Shown piece by piece: positions 9,036-19,331 of a DNA stretch of 24,184 bases. Under the pieces are notes generated by a model. It was not told where the DNA came from. It searched no databases and was given only the letters and a program-made list of their open reading frames with translations. How positions within the stretch are numbered: the first letter of the stretch is position 1; every line of letters starts with the position of its first letter. Position numbers and translations under genes: made by a program. This DNA comes from an uncultured Gemmatimonadota bacterium. GTDB taxonomy: Bacteria; Gemmatimonadota; Gemmatimonadetes; Gemmatimonadales; GWC2-71-9. Location of the stretch: NCBI GenBank assembly GCA_946887295.1, contig CAMPKP010000036.1, forward strand, positions 1-24,184. Reading direction: 5' to 3'.

Positions 9036-10009
9036 TCCACCAGACTTTGAAAGAGATCCGGATCCACGTTGCCGCCGCTCACCACCGCCACCGTGGGGCC
9101 GGCGAGCTCGATCCGCCCGGCGAGAATCGCGGCGGTGGTGACGGCCCCCGAGGGCTCGACGCGAAGACCGGCGTCCCGGTGAAGGAATCGGACGGCGGCG
9201 GCGATCTCGTCCTCGGTGACCTGGACCGCCTCCCGAACCATCCGCCGAATGATGGGGAAAGTAAAGGTGCCAATCGACCGGGTCAGAAGTCCGTCGGCGA
9301 TGCTCTCGGTCCGCTCCAGCGTGCGGGGAGCGCCGGCCGCGAGCGCGGCGGTGAGCTTGGCGGCCCCGGCGGGCTCGACCGCGAGGACCCGGGTCGCGGG
9401 TGCGAGCGCGGCCACCGCCACGGAGATCCCCGCCAGGAGCCCGCCGCCGCTCACTGGGACGAGGATCGTGTCCACGTCCGGCCGCTGCTCCAGAATCTCG
9501 AGACCGATGGTGCCCTGGCCGGCGACGACGTCGGGATGATCGAAGGGCGGGATCATCGCCAGCCCCTCCTCGCGCGCGATCGCCTCGGCACGCTGCAGCT
9601 GCTCGGGGGAGCGCACCGCTCCCGCGAGAACCACCTCGCCGCCGTGCCGGCGGACGCCCGCCACCTTGATGGCGGGCGTCGAGGCGGGCATGACGACGAC
9701 CGCCCGGAGCCCGAAGGCCCGGGCGGCGTACGCCACGGCCTGTCCATGATTGCCGCTCGACTGGGTGACGACGCCCGAGGCGCCGCCCTCGCGGGCCACC
9801 CGGGCGATGGCGTTGTACGCGCCCCGGATCTTGAAGGCGCCGATCGGCTGGAGCTGCTCGCACTTGAGCGCGACCGGCACGCCGGCCCGGGCGGACAGCG
9901 CGGAGACCTCGATCAGCGGGGTCCGGACCGCGACACCCTCCAGTGTGCGGGCCGCCGCGCGGACGTCCTCCAGGGTGACCCGCGAGGCCGGGTCGGCGCT
10001 GAGCCGCAT
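9032..10009 (-). CDS. Threonine ammonia-lyase / serine-threonine dehydratase family, PLP fold type II
   Basis: The 325-aa protein has the PLP lysine in IGAFKIRGAYN (K60), the phosphate- and carboxylate-binding SSGNHGQA and the Gly-rich SGGGLLAG. This fits deamination of threonine (or serine) to a 2-keto acid plus ammonia. It lacks the C-terminal ACT regulatory domain of the long biosynthetic form, so it is the short type. Serine racemase shares this architecture and cannot be excluded. An ATG at 10063 would place the start inside gyrA and add a Pro/Arg-rich tail. I prefer the ATG at 10009, 10 nt after the gyrA stop and directly before the conserved fold. Confidence 0.88.
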   Translation of the reverse strand: MRLSADPASRVTLEDVRAAARTLEGVAVRTPLIEVSALSARAGVPVALKCEQLQPIGAFKIRGAYNAIARVAREGGASGVVTQSSGNHGQAVAYAARAFGLRAVVVMPASTPAIKVAGVRRHGGEVVLAGAVRSPEQLQRAEAIAREEGLAMIPPFDHPDVVAGQGTIGLEILEQRPDVDTILVPVSGGGLLAGISVAVAALAPATRVLAVEPAGAAKLTAALAAGAPRTLERTESIADGLLTRSIGTFTFPIIRRMVREAVQVTEDEIAAAVRFLHRDAGLRVEPSGAVTTAAILAGRIELAGPTVAVVSGGNVDPDLFQSLVE

Positions 10010-10019
10010 CGGCCCCGGG

Positions 10020-12515
<2,496 letters not shown>

Positions 12516-12573
12516 ATCCGTCGGGTGCTAAGGAGAAGAACAGGGGGCTGCGGTCCCACGACCGAGCCCTACA

Positions 12574-12603
12574 AATATACCGGGGGTCCGGGGTCCAACG
12601 CAA
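12574..12603 (-). promoter_or_regulatory. Putative gyrA promoter
   Basis: On the minus strand TTGCGT (plus 12598-12603) and TATATT (plus 12574-12579) are separated by 18 nt and lie about 60 nt before the gyrA ATG. TATATTTG also fits the TAnnTTTG shape described for Bacteroidota promoters. The -35 match is only partial, so this is a moderate-confidence call. It would drive the whole gyrA run. Confidence 0.45.
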
Positions 12604-12697
12604 CCGTTGACAGGCTGGGAAAAGTCTTAGGGGATAATGACTTAGCGGGATCAAAGGCGGGGTGGAAACTCGGGGCGACCCGGCTCGCTGCCGGGCG

Positions 12698-12752
12698 CAG
12701 CGAGAGGAACCGGTCCGGCGGACATGGGTGTCCGCCGGACCGGTTCCCGCTG
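12698..12752 (-). terminator. Long perfect hairpin after the M28 peptidase gene
   Basis: Arms 12706-12724 and 12729-12747 form 19 uninterrupted base pairs around a 4-nt loop. After a 3-nt bulge (12703-12705) a further 5-bp stem pairs 12698-12702 with 12748-12752. It lies 14 nt beyond the peptidase stop and upstream of the gyrA promoter, as expected for a terminator between the two. No U-tract follows on either strand, so it may instead act as a 3'-end stabiliser. Confidence 0.65.
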
Positions 12753-12765
12753 GGCGACCCTCACC

Positions 12766-14448
12766 TCACTGCTGGCAGGGCGCCTCCGGATCGGGCTTCG
12801 GCTTGTCCACCACCGGCCGGTGGTCGAGGTTGGCCACCCGCTCCGCCAGCGTCCCGACGAACTGCGTCACCCGGGCGTACTTGTCGAAGTCGAGGTACTC
12901 GATCTCGTCCGTCACCTGGTGGTAGTCCCGGTGTCCGCCGGTGCTGAAGAAGGCGATCGGGATGCCGTAGCGAGCGTACATGTAGTGGTCGCTGCGGCAG
13001 TAGAAGTTGTCCGGATGCCCGTCGGCATCGTAGCTGTAGTCGAACGCGAAATCGAACCGCCCCTCGCGGTTCACCGTCTCGGCGAGGTCGCCCAGCTCGG
13101 TCGAGAGGCGCCGTGAGCCGATCACCTGCATGTAGCGCGGATCCCGCGTGGACTCGTCCTTGGGGCCGCCCCGGCCGATCATGTCGACGTTGAGCTGCGC
13201 CACGATCGAGTCCCTGGGCACCGTGGGGTTATCGGTGAACCAGCGGGATCCCTGCAATCCCGACTCCTCGCCGGTGTGCCAGACGAAGAGCATGGAGCGC
13301 TTGGGCGGGGTGCGGCTCTTCGCCGCCTCGGCGATCTCGAGCAGTCCCATCGAGCCGGAGCCGTCGTCGTCGGCCCCGTTCACGATGGAGTCCAGCCGGG
13401 CCGGCCGCAGCTTCCGCACGCTGTCCACGATGGCCCGGATGCGCGCCGCCTGCTCGGCGTTGGGCTCGCCGGGCGAGTCGTTGGCGCCGCGAGGCCGCAT
13501 GACGGTGTTGTACGCGCGCAGCGAGTCGGGATCCACCGCCGGCACGATGCCGATGGCGTCGTTGTGCGCGCCCAGGGCCACGTACTCTCCCCGAAGCGCC
13601 GGATCCGACCCCTCGAGGACCGCAACGACGTTGGTCGCGCCGATGTCGGACTCCTCGAAAGTCACCTCGCCCTGAACCGCGGGACCGGTGTCGCCCGGAC
13701 GCAGCTGGTCGAGCGGCTTTCCGAAGAGCTTGGGAACACTGGCGGACGGCAGGATGATGAGCCGCGGCTGCATGAGGCCGGGCGGGACCGCGACATCCTC
13801 CTTCACCACGATACGCGGGGTGCGGAAGACCTGATCGAAGGTCGCGATCAGCGTATCCACGCCGGTGATCATGATGCCCGAGATGAGGCCGAGCCGCCCG
13901 GCAGGGTGCATGTTCGGGGTGGCCAGGCTGTTCCCGGTGGCGGCGCCGTTGTAGACCACGATCTTCCCCTGGAGGGAATCGCGTGATGGCAGGGACGCCG
14001 AGTCCGCCGCGCCGCCGATGTAGACCACCGGCGAGCCGGCGACCGGGCGGGCGGGCACCTCGAACTGCGCCTGGTACGGATAGTAGTCGCTCCAGAGCGC
14101 CAGCTCGCCCGACCCGGCCCGGAGCGTGCCGCGCGAGGAGTCGACGGCGTAGCTCGAGAGCGGGACTTTCTGCAGGTAGCCGCCCGAGTCTCCCGCCGGC
14201 TTGAGCCCCAGCCGCCGCACCTCGCTCATGATGTACGCATTGCCCCTGGCGTTGCCCGGGGTGCCGGTCCGCCGTCCCTGCATGGAGTCGTCCGCGAAGA
14301 TGGAGATCCGGTTACGGAGATCCGCGGCCGAGATCTCGGCCCTGGTCGGCCCCCGTGGGGCGGGCGCTTCCGTGACGGTGGTCGTCGAGCCACCGCACGC
14401 CGCGGCAAGTGAAAGCGTCAGAGTCGCGAGAAGCCTGGCACCACGCAT
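12766..14448 (-). CDS. M28-family zinc aminopeptidase-like lipoprotein
   Basis: The 560-aa product carries a lipoprotein signal peptide ending in LAAAC (C18), so it should act outside the cytoplasmic membrane. A protease-associated-type insertion is likely at about 125-260. The M28 di-zinc residues are visible: H295 and D297 in GAHND, the Asp cluster 360-362 in NGADDDGSG, E394-E395 in HTGEESG, D422 in NVDMIGR and H510 near YHQVTDE. These peptidases remove N-terminal residues from peptides in nutrient uptake or turnover. Its substrate cannot be predicted. The ATG at 14448 has only a weak GGGCGG upstream, but the signal peptide supports it. It ends at a long hairpin. Confidence 0.92.
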   Translation of the reverse strand: MRGARLLATLTLSLAAACGGSTTTVTEAPAPRGPTRAEISAADLRNRISIFADDSMQGRRTGTPGNARGNAYIMSEVRRLGLKPAGDSGGYLQKVPLSSYAVDSSRGTLRAGSGELALWSDYYPYQAQFEVPARPVAGSPVVYIGGAADSASLPSRDSLQGKIVVYNGAATGNSLATPNMHPAGRLGLISGIMITGVDTLIATFDQVFRTPRIVVKEDVAVPPGLMQPRLIILPSASVPKLFGKPLDQLRPGDTGPAVQGEVTFEESDIGATNVVAVLEGSDPALRGEYVALGAHNDAIGIVPAVDPDSLRAYNTVMRPRGANDSPGEPNAEQAARIRAIVDSVRKLRPARLDSIVNGADDDGSGSMGLLEIAEAAKSRTPPKRSMLFVWHTGEESGLQGSRWFTDNPTVPRDSIVAQLNVDMIGRGGPKDESTRDPRYMQVIGSRRLSTELGDLAETVNREGRFDFAFDYSYDADGHPDNFYCRSDHYMYARYGIPIAFFSTGGHRDYHQVTDEIEYLDFDKYARVTQFVGTLAERVANLDHRPVVDKPKPDPEAPCQQ

Positions 14449-14518
14449 GAACGACCGCCCGGGTGTGAGGGAAGCAGGAAAATAATCCCCGCACTACCCG
14501 CACCGGAGCGAAAACGTT

Positions 14519-14677
14519 TCAAGAATGGCGAATCAGCAGCACCGTCTCGGCGCCTGCCCCGACCCGCGGCACACCCGCCGGCTGAACCACGTGGCCGAGA
14601 GGACGGCCTCCCGCATCCCGAAGCTCGTATTCCTTCAGCGGTTCCGACCGTCGGTCCCGCGGTGACGTCGACCTCAT
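14519..14677 (-). CDS. Small hypothetical protein (52 aa)
   Basis: I do not recognise a family. The frame carries high GC at third codon positions and ends in an ordered segment, HVVQPAGVPRVGAG followed by ETVLLIRHS, that reads like a beta-rich small domain rather than an Arg/Pro shadow. The N-terminus (MRSTSPRDRRS) is basic. GAGG lies about 6 nt before the ATG at 14677, an unusually good ribosome site for this window. A longer start at 14743 exists but lacks such a site. It is the only gene candidate in the 347-nt gap between the M28 peptidase gene and the sigma factor; I see nothing else definite there. It could be cotranscribed with the peptidase, which starts 70 nt downstream. Confidence 0.5.
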   Translation of the reverse strand: MRSTSPRDRRSEPLKEYELRDAGGRPLGHVVQPAGVPRVGAGAETVLLIRHS

Positions 14678-14837
14678 TCCACACCTCGCTCGAGCGTCTC
14701 GTTGTGAAGCATTCAACCCGGCGGCAACGTACGTGAGATGCACCTCCCGGCCGAATGGTTGCTGAACCCGTCAGCCAACCCTTTGTGGTCCTTCCTTGTC
14801 CCATGTCCAGGTCGTCGACCCCTACACGCCGGAGCCC

Positions 14838-15380
14838 GTGAGCGACGCTGAGCTGATCGATCGAGTTCTGGCCGGTGATCCGAGGGCCGAGCGGGCGCTG
14901 TACGACGCGCACGTGGACCGGGTCTTCCGCCTGGTCTACCGGATGGCGGGCGACCTCGACCGGGCTCAGGACTGGGTCCAGGAGACCTTCATCCGGGCTT
15001 TCGAGAAGCTGGGGGATTTCCGCGGGGAGTCGGCGCTGTCCACCTGGCTGTGCTCGATCGCGATGTCGGTGTCGCTGAACGGCCTGCGAAAGGCCAAGCG
15101 GTTCCGGGAGCGGGAGACATCACTGGAGGACGCGGCTCCCCTGGGGTTCACCCCTCGGGAGGCGGACCCCGACCTCAAAGCCCGGCTCACCCAGGCGATC
15201 GAGGACCTTCCCGACGGGTACCGGGCGGTGTTCGTGATGCACGACGTGGAGGGATTCACCCACGAGGAGATCGGCCGGACGCTGGGCGTCCAGCCGGGAA
15301 CGTCGAAGGCGCAGCTCTTCCGGGCCAGAGCCAAGCTGCGGAATGCCCTGGCCGACTTCGCACGGGATGGGAACGGATGA
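14838..15380 (+). CDS. ECF-type RNA polymerase sigma factor
   Basis: The roughly 180-aa protein has sigma region 2 (DAELIDRVLAGD at the N-terminus, then AQDWVQETFIRAFEKL and the STWLCSIA segment) and region 4 (LPDGYRAVFVMHDVEGFTHEEIG, then a helix-turn-helix around LGVQPGTSKAQLFRARAKL). It would redirect RNA polymerase to stress or envelope promoters. I chose GTG at 14838 because GGAG lies just before it (3-nt spacing). The frame is open to a TTG at 14796, which would add 14 residues but has no ribosome site. The stop overlaps the next gene as ATGA, the usual layout of sigma/anti-sigma pairs. No convincing ECF-type promoter is visible upstream. Confidence 0.93.
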   Translation: MSDAELIDRVLAGDPRAERALYDAHVDRVFRLVYRMAGDLDRAQDWVQETFIRAFEKLGDFRGESALSTWLCSIAMSVSLNGLRKAKRFRERETSLEDAAPLGFTPREADPDLKARLTQAIEDLPDGYRAVFVMHDVEGFTHEEIGRTLGVQPGTSKAQLFRARAKLRNALADFARDGNG

Positions 15381-15982
15381 CCGACGACCAGCTGGACCAG
15401 CGGCTCCGCGATGCGGCGCGCTCCTACAACGTGCCGCCGGAGACGCCTCGCGAAGAGATGTGGGCCGGGCTGCAGGCGCGCCGGCGAGGCGGCACCCGGG
15501 TTCTCCAGCTCAGGCGCCGGCGGCTGCTCTGGCCGATCGCCGCGGCGGCGGTCCTGGTCCTGGGCATCGGGATCGGGCGGCTCTCGCTCGGGCCTGACCG
15601 CACGTCATGGGAGGGCCCCTCGGCGAATGCCACCGCCTACCACCTGGCGGCGCAGGAGCACCTGAGTCAGTCGGAGGCGTTCCTCACCCTGTTCCGCACG
15701 TCGCTGGCGCAGCCGACCGACCAGCGGCTGGCGTCGGCCTCGGCACGGCAGCTCCTGGCGACCAACCGCCTGTTGCTGGACTCTCCGGCCGCGGCCGAGC
15801 CGGCCACCCGGCTGCTGCTGGAGGACCTGGAGCTCGTGCTGGCGGAGATCGCGCAGCTCTCACCGCGGTCGAGAGACGAGGACCTGCAGCTCATTCGTGA
15901 CGGACTCGAGCGGGGCAACGTCATGCCCCGGCTTCGCACCGCCGTGCCTCCGGGCTCGGCCCCAACGCAAGGAGTACTGTGA
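15377..15982 (+). CDS. Single-pass membrane protein, probable anti-sigma factor
   Basis: The 201-aa protein has a soluble N-terminal part (1-50), a basic RRRR anchor, one transmembrane helix (about 51-70) and a helical extracytoplasmic part (about 85-190) rich in Ala, Leu and Gln. This topology, with the ATGA overlap to the ECF sigma gene, matches membrane anti-sigma factors. The zinc-binding H-x3-C-x2-C motif of the classical ZAS domain is absent, and I do not recognise the N-terminal fold. The anti-sigma role is therefore inferred from position and topology only. Its stop shares one base with the ATG of the following HEAT-repeat gene. Confidence 0.72.
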   Translation: MTDDQLDQRLRDAARSYNVPPETPREEMWAGLQARRRGGTRVLQLRRRRLLWPIAAAAVLVLGIGIGRLSLGPDRTSWEGPSANATAYHLAAQEHLSQSEAFLTLFRTSLAQPTDQRLASASARQLLATNRLLLDSPAAAEPATRLLLEDLELVLAEIAQLSPRSRDEDLQLIRDGLERGNVMPRLRTAVPPGSAPTQGVL

Positions 15983-17421
15983 TGTTCCGGATGCAACTCG
16001 GGCTGGTGGTGGCCGCGGCGGTCGGCGCCGGGAGCTGGTGGACACCCGCGAGCGACGCCGCCACGGCGCGGACCGTTCAGGGCACGGCAGCCGAGCCGGC
16101 GGAGGCGCCGCGCGCCCCGTGGCTCCAGGGGGATCCCGCGGATTCGATCTACCGTGCCGCGCGGGAGGCGCTGAACCAGCGCGAGTACCGGACGGCCGCC
16201 GATCTCTTCGCCCAGATCCCCGCGAGGTTCCCGCGCTCCGGCTACGCACCCGACGCCTTCTACTGGCAGGCCTTCTCGCTGTACCGGCTGGGCGGCGAGC
16301 CGCAGCTTCGCGCGGCGCTCGACGCGCTGCGCCGGCAGCGGGAGCGCTTCGCGGGCGCGGCGACCAAGGGTGACGCGGCCGCGCTGGAGCAGCGCATCCA
16401 GGGTGTGCTCGCGCGCCGGGGCGACGAAGCCGCCGCCATGGGCGTGACCGCCGCCGCCGAGGCGGCCGCGATGTCGGCGGAGCACGCCGAGCATGTGGTG
16501 GAAGCCTCCGGGCCGACGAGCGGGCACGGCGACGGGCGCTGTGAGGACGACGGTGACGACATGAAGATCGCCGCGATCAACGCGCTCATTCACATGGACG
16601 GCGAGAAGGCCCGGCCGATTCTTCGCCGCGTGCTCGCGCGGCGCGATCCCGGTTCCGTGTGTCTCCGCAGGAAGGCGGTGTTTCTCATCTCCCAGGGAGG
16701 GGACGAAGGCGCGGAGGATATCCTGCTCGCCTCCGCACGCACCGACCCCGATACCGAAGTGCGGGAGCAGGCGGTCTTCTGGCTCTCCCAGGTGGGATCG
16801 GAGCGCGCAGTGAGCGCGCTGGATTCGATCCTGCGCACCGCGAGCGACCGGCGCCTGCAGGACAAGGCGATCTTCGCGCTCTCCCAGCAGGACAGCCCCC
16901 GCGCCCGCCAGGCCCTCCGGACCTACGCGGAGCGCGCCGACGCGCCGGTCCCGCTGCGGGAGCAGGCGATCTTCTGGATCGGGCAGAGCGGAGGCAAGGA
17001 GGACTCCGCCTGGCTGCGCGGCCTGTTCGGACGGATCAAGAACGAGGAGCTCCGGGAGAAGATCCTCTTCTCCGTCTCGCAGGCGGGCGACCCGGAGGGC
17101 GTGAAGTGGCTGACGGGTGTGGCCCGCGACCGCGCCCAGCCGACGGAGACCCGGAAGCGGGCTCTCTTCTGGGCCGGACAGGGCGGCGCGACGATGGCGG
17201 ACCTCGGCGGGCTCTACGACGCGTTCGACGATCGCGAGATGAAGGATCAGCTGATCTTCGTCTATTCCCAGCGGGAGGAGCCGGCCGCGGTGGACAAGCT
17301 GCTCGAGATCGCCCGGCGTGACCCGGACCCGGAGCTGCGCAAGAAGGCGCTCTTCTGGCTGGGGCAGAGCGACGACCCGCGCGCCGCCAAGGCGCTCCAG
17401 GACATCATCGAGCAGCCGTGA
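15982..17421 (+). CDS. Exported HEAT-repeat protein with TPR-like N-terminus
   Basis: The 479-aa product begins with a signal-peptide-like segment (1-28). Residues about 53-105 resemble a TPR/outer-membrane assembly repeat (SIYRAAREALNQREYRTAA). After an Ala-rich linker, eight HEAT-like repeats run from about 195 to 475. Each carries an F-x-x-[S/G]-Q signature, with glutamines at 238, 270, 302, 335, 367, 400, 430 and 462, a spacing of 30-33 residues. C187 and C227 flank the first repeat and could form a disulfide. Such solenoids are binding scaffolds; the ligand is unknown. AAGGAG ends 7 nt before the ATG at 15982, which I prefer over GTG at 15979. It follows the sigma/anti-sigma pair with no gap. 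Confidence 0.85.
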   Translation: MFRMQLGLVVAAAVGAGSWWTPASDAATARTVQGTAAEPAEAPRAPWLQGDPADSIYRAAREALNQREYRTAADLFAQIPARFPRSGYAPDAFYWQAFSLYRLGGEPQLRAALDALRRQRERFAGAATKGDAAALEQRIQGVLARRGDEAAAMGVTAAAEAAAMSAEHAEHVVEASGPTSGHGDGRCEDDGDDMKIAAINALIHMDGEKARPILRRVLARRDPGSVCLRRKAVFLISQGGDEGAEDILLASARTDPDTEVREQAVFWLSQVGSERAVSALDSILRTASDRRLQDKAIFALSQQDSPRARQALRTYAERADAPVPLREQAIFWIGQSGGKEDSAWLRGLFGRIKNEELREKILFSVSQAGDPEGVKWLTGVARDRAQPTETRKRALFWAGQGGATMADLGGLYDAFDDREMKDQLIFVYSQREEPAAVDKLLEIARRDPDPELRKKALFWLGQSDDPRAAKALQDIIEQP

Positions 17422-17434
17422 AGGGAACGCCGTC

Positions 17435-18193
17435 ATGAGAACGGTCCTATCGACTCTGGTGCTGCTCACCATCCTCCCCGGCCCGCTGTGGGGGCAGTCG
17501 CTGGCCCGACGACTGCGGAGCGCGGGAGACGGGACGGTGCGGCTCGACTTTGCCGCGCGTGAGGGCGTGTGCAGCCAGGGGCCCGGCAGCATCACGATCA
17601 TGGGTGGCGACGAGGACGACCAGGACTGGGAGAGCGACTGCCAGCGGGGCCCGGTGCGGGTAGCGCTCCGGATGCAGGGGGGCCGGCCGCTCCGTGCCGA
17701 GACCCATGTCGGCGGGCGCTGGCGGGCGGGACGGGAAAAGGTGACCGACCTCGGCCTCGTCCCCGCGCAGGAGGCGGCCGATCTGCTGCTCACCCTCGCA
17801 CCCGAGGCCGGCGAGGACGGCGGCGATCTCGTGACCGCGGCCACCCTGGCCGACAGCGCGGTCGTGTGGCCCCGGCTGCTGCGCCTGGCCCGCGGCCCGG
17901 GGGTGCCGGAAGAGACCCGGCGCCAGGCGGTCTTCTGGCTCGGGCAGGCCGCCGGCGCGGAAGCGACCAAAGGGCTCGACTCGATCGCGGCGGACGGAAG
18001 CGGCGACATCGAGATCCGGAAGCAGGCGGTGTTCGCGCTCTCGCAGCGCCCGTCGGACGAGGGGGTTCCGGCCCTGATCCGGATCGCCCGCGCCAACCCG
18101 CATCCCGAGCTTCGAAAGACGGCGCTCTTCTGGCTGGGCCAGAGCGAGGATCCGCGAGCCCTGAGCCTCTTCGAGGAGATCCTCCGTCCCTGA
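17435..18193 (+). CDS. Exported HEAT-repeat protein, short relative of the upstream gene
   Basis: The 252-aa product has a signal peptide (MRTVLSTLVLLTILPGPLWG). A middle region has two cysteines (C46, C69) around an acidic Gly/Asp stretch. Three C-terminal HEAT-like repeats carry the same F-W-L-G-Q / F-A-L-S-Q signature as the upstream protein (glutamines at 171, 204 and 236). The repeat ends of the two proteins are very alike (KKALFWLGQSDDPRA against RKTALFWLGQSEDPRA), so they are paralogous in that part. The ATG at 17435 is supported by AAGGGA upstream and the signal peptide; the longer frame from 17318 is a shadow. It is the last gene of the probable sigma-factor operon. Confidence 0.85.
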   Translation: MRTVLSTLVLLTILPGPLWGQSLARRLRSAGDGTVRLDFAAREGVCSQGPGSITIMGGDEDDQDWESDCQRGPVRVALRMQGGRPLRAETHVGGRWRAGREKVTDLGLVPAQEAADLLLTLAPEAGEDGGDLVTAATLADSAVVWPRLLRLARGPGVPEETRRQAVFWLGQAAGAEATKGLDSIAADGSGDIEIRKQAVFALSQRPSDEGVPALIRIARANPHPELRKTALFWLGQSEDPRALSLFEEILRP

Positions 18194-18211
18194 GCCCCCG
18201 CGGTCGTCCAT

Positions 18212-18217
18212 TACATT
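18212..18217 (+). promoter_or_regulatory. Possible -10 element for a leaderless lipoprotein transcript
   Basis: TACATT ends 7 nt before the ATG at 18225, in a 31-nt spacer with no Shine-Dalgarno sequence. This matches the layout seen before hemH at 2447-2452. It is a short motif, so the call is tentative. Confidence 0.3.
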
Positions 18218-18224
18218 CCACCGC

Positions 18225-19331
18225 ATGCTCCCCGCCCCCAGGATCGCGGTCATCCTCCGGTTCGGCTGTCTGTGCGTGATGCTCGCCGCCTGTGGAGACC
18301 GGCCGCCGCCCGCCCCGGTGGTCGAGCTGAGCGCGGGTCCCGACACCGTCCCCACCGGCTACGCCGGAATCGCCGACGCGGAGTGGCTGGGTGGCGGCCG
18401 CTGGGCCGTGGTGGCGCCGCTGGACGTCACCGTGGGAATGGTGGACCTCGGTGCGCGGGAGGTGACGCCGCTGGGGGGCGAGGGCACCAAGGAGATTCGC
18501 AATCCTTCCACCGTCTTCGCGACCGGGGACACCCTGTACGTGGGCGACTGGGGGCTGCGGCGGATCACCCTCTGGAGCCTGGAGGGCCGGCTGCTTCGGG
18601 CGGTGTCGGCGCCCGCCCGCGCCCGCGGCGCCCTCCCGGAGGAACGGGACGAGGCCGGCCGGTGGTATCTCCACCTGAAGCCGCCCGCCGGGCGGGACGG
18701 CAGCGGCAACCGAGACTCTTCGGTCATCGTGGCGGCCTCGCCGGACTTCGCACGGCTGGATACGATCGCGTGGCTCGCGCCGCTCGATGTCGCGGAGGTG
18801 GCCGGGGACGCCGGTCGCCGTTTCGAGCCCCGTGCGCTCAGCGGCGTGGACCGGTGGGGCGTGCTGCCCGACGGATCGGTCTGGGTGGCGCGGGTGTACG
18901 AGAACCGGGTGGATTGGCGGAACCCCGACGGCACCTGGATCGAGGGAGATCGGCTGCCCGACCGGGTGCTCGAGGTGACGCAGTACGACCGGGAGCTGTT
19001 CTACCGCAACTTCCCCCCCGAGCTGCGCGCCACCGCGGAGCGACTGCCGTTCGCCGCCGTGAAGCCTCCCTTCGAGGCGGCGCTCACCTCCGCGGCGGGC
19101 ACCGTCTGGCTGGAGAAGAGCCGGGCCCCGGCCGACTCGTCACGCCGCTATCATGAGGTGGACCGGACCGGGCATCTGCTCAGGGAGGTCCGGCTGCCGG
19201 GGATGGGTCACATCGTGGCCGTCGGCGCCGACCAGGCGCTGGTGGCCGAGCGGGTGCCGACCGGCACCCGCCTCATCGGATTTTCCGTTCCGGTCGCGTA
19301 CACTCGCTCGACCTCTGGAGGAGCTCAATGA
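18225..19331 (+). CDS. Propeller-like lipoprotein of unknown function, first of a tandem pair
   Basis: The 368-aa protein has a lipobox LAAC (C23) and is otherwise beta-rich, with short strands ending in Asp/Gly turns (GDTLYVGDWGLRRITLW, DGSVWVARVYENRVDW). This suggests a 6-bladed NHL/WD-like propeller, but I cannot name a family. Landmarks WVAR (220-223), KPPFE (280-284) and VWLE (294-297) recur in the next gene at similar positions, so the two are tandem paralogues. No Shine-Dalgarno sequence precedes the ATG. The stop overlaps the next start as ATGA. It should sit on the outer face of a membrane; the ligand is unknown. Confidence 0.82.
   Translation: MLPAPRIAVILRFGCLCVMLAACGDRPPPAPVVELSAGPDTVPTGYAGIADAEWLGGGRWAVVAPLDVTVGMVDLGAREVTPLGGEGTKEIRNPSTVFATGDTLYVGDWGLRRITLWSLEGRLLRAVSAPARARGALPEERDEAGRWYLHLKPPAGRDGSGNRDSSVIVAASPDFARLDTIAWLAPLDVAEVAGDAGRRFEPRALSGVDRWGVLPDGSVWVARVYENRVDWRNPDGTWIEGDRLPDRVLEVTQYDRELFYRNFPPELRATAERLPFAAVKPPFEAALTSAAGTVWLEKSRAPADSSRRYHEVDRTGHLLREVRLPGMGHIVAVGADQALVAERVPTGTRLIGFSVPVAYTRSTSGGAQ

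Noticed and set aside
9036..9863. Long N-terminal extension of the diguanylate cyclase frame
   Set aside because: Arg/Gly/His-rich, lies inside the dehydratase gene in another frame; the ATGA junction at 9032-9035 gives the natural start.
12607..12638. Consensus -35 TTGACA followed by GATAAT on the plus strand
   Set aside because: Spacing is about 20 nt and no plus-strand gene follows until 14838; taken as chance, though an unannotated short transcript cannot be excluded.
14763..14795. TGAACC upstream of the sigma factor as an autoregulated ECF promoter
   Set aside because: No CGTC-like -10 element at the expected 15-17 nt spacing.
15667..18096. 809-codon minus-strand open frame opposite the HEAT-repeat genes
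   Set aside because: Arg/Ser/Pro-rich composition and no recognisable fold; the plus-strand genes have signal peptides, ribosome sites and repeat periodicity.
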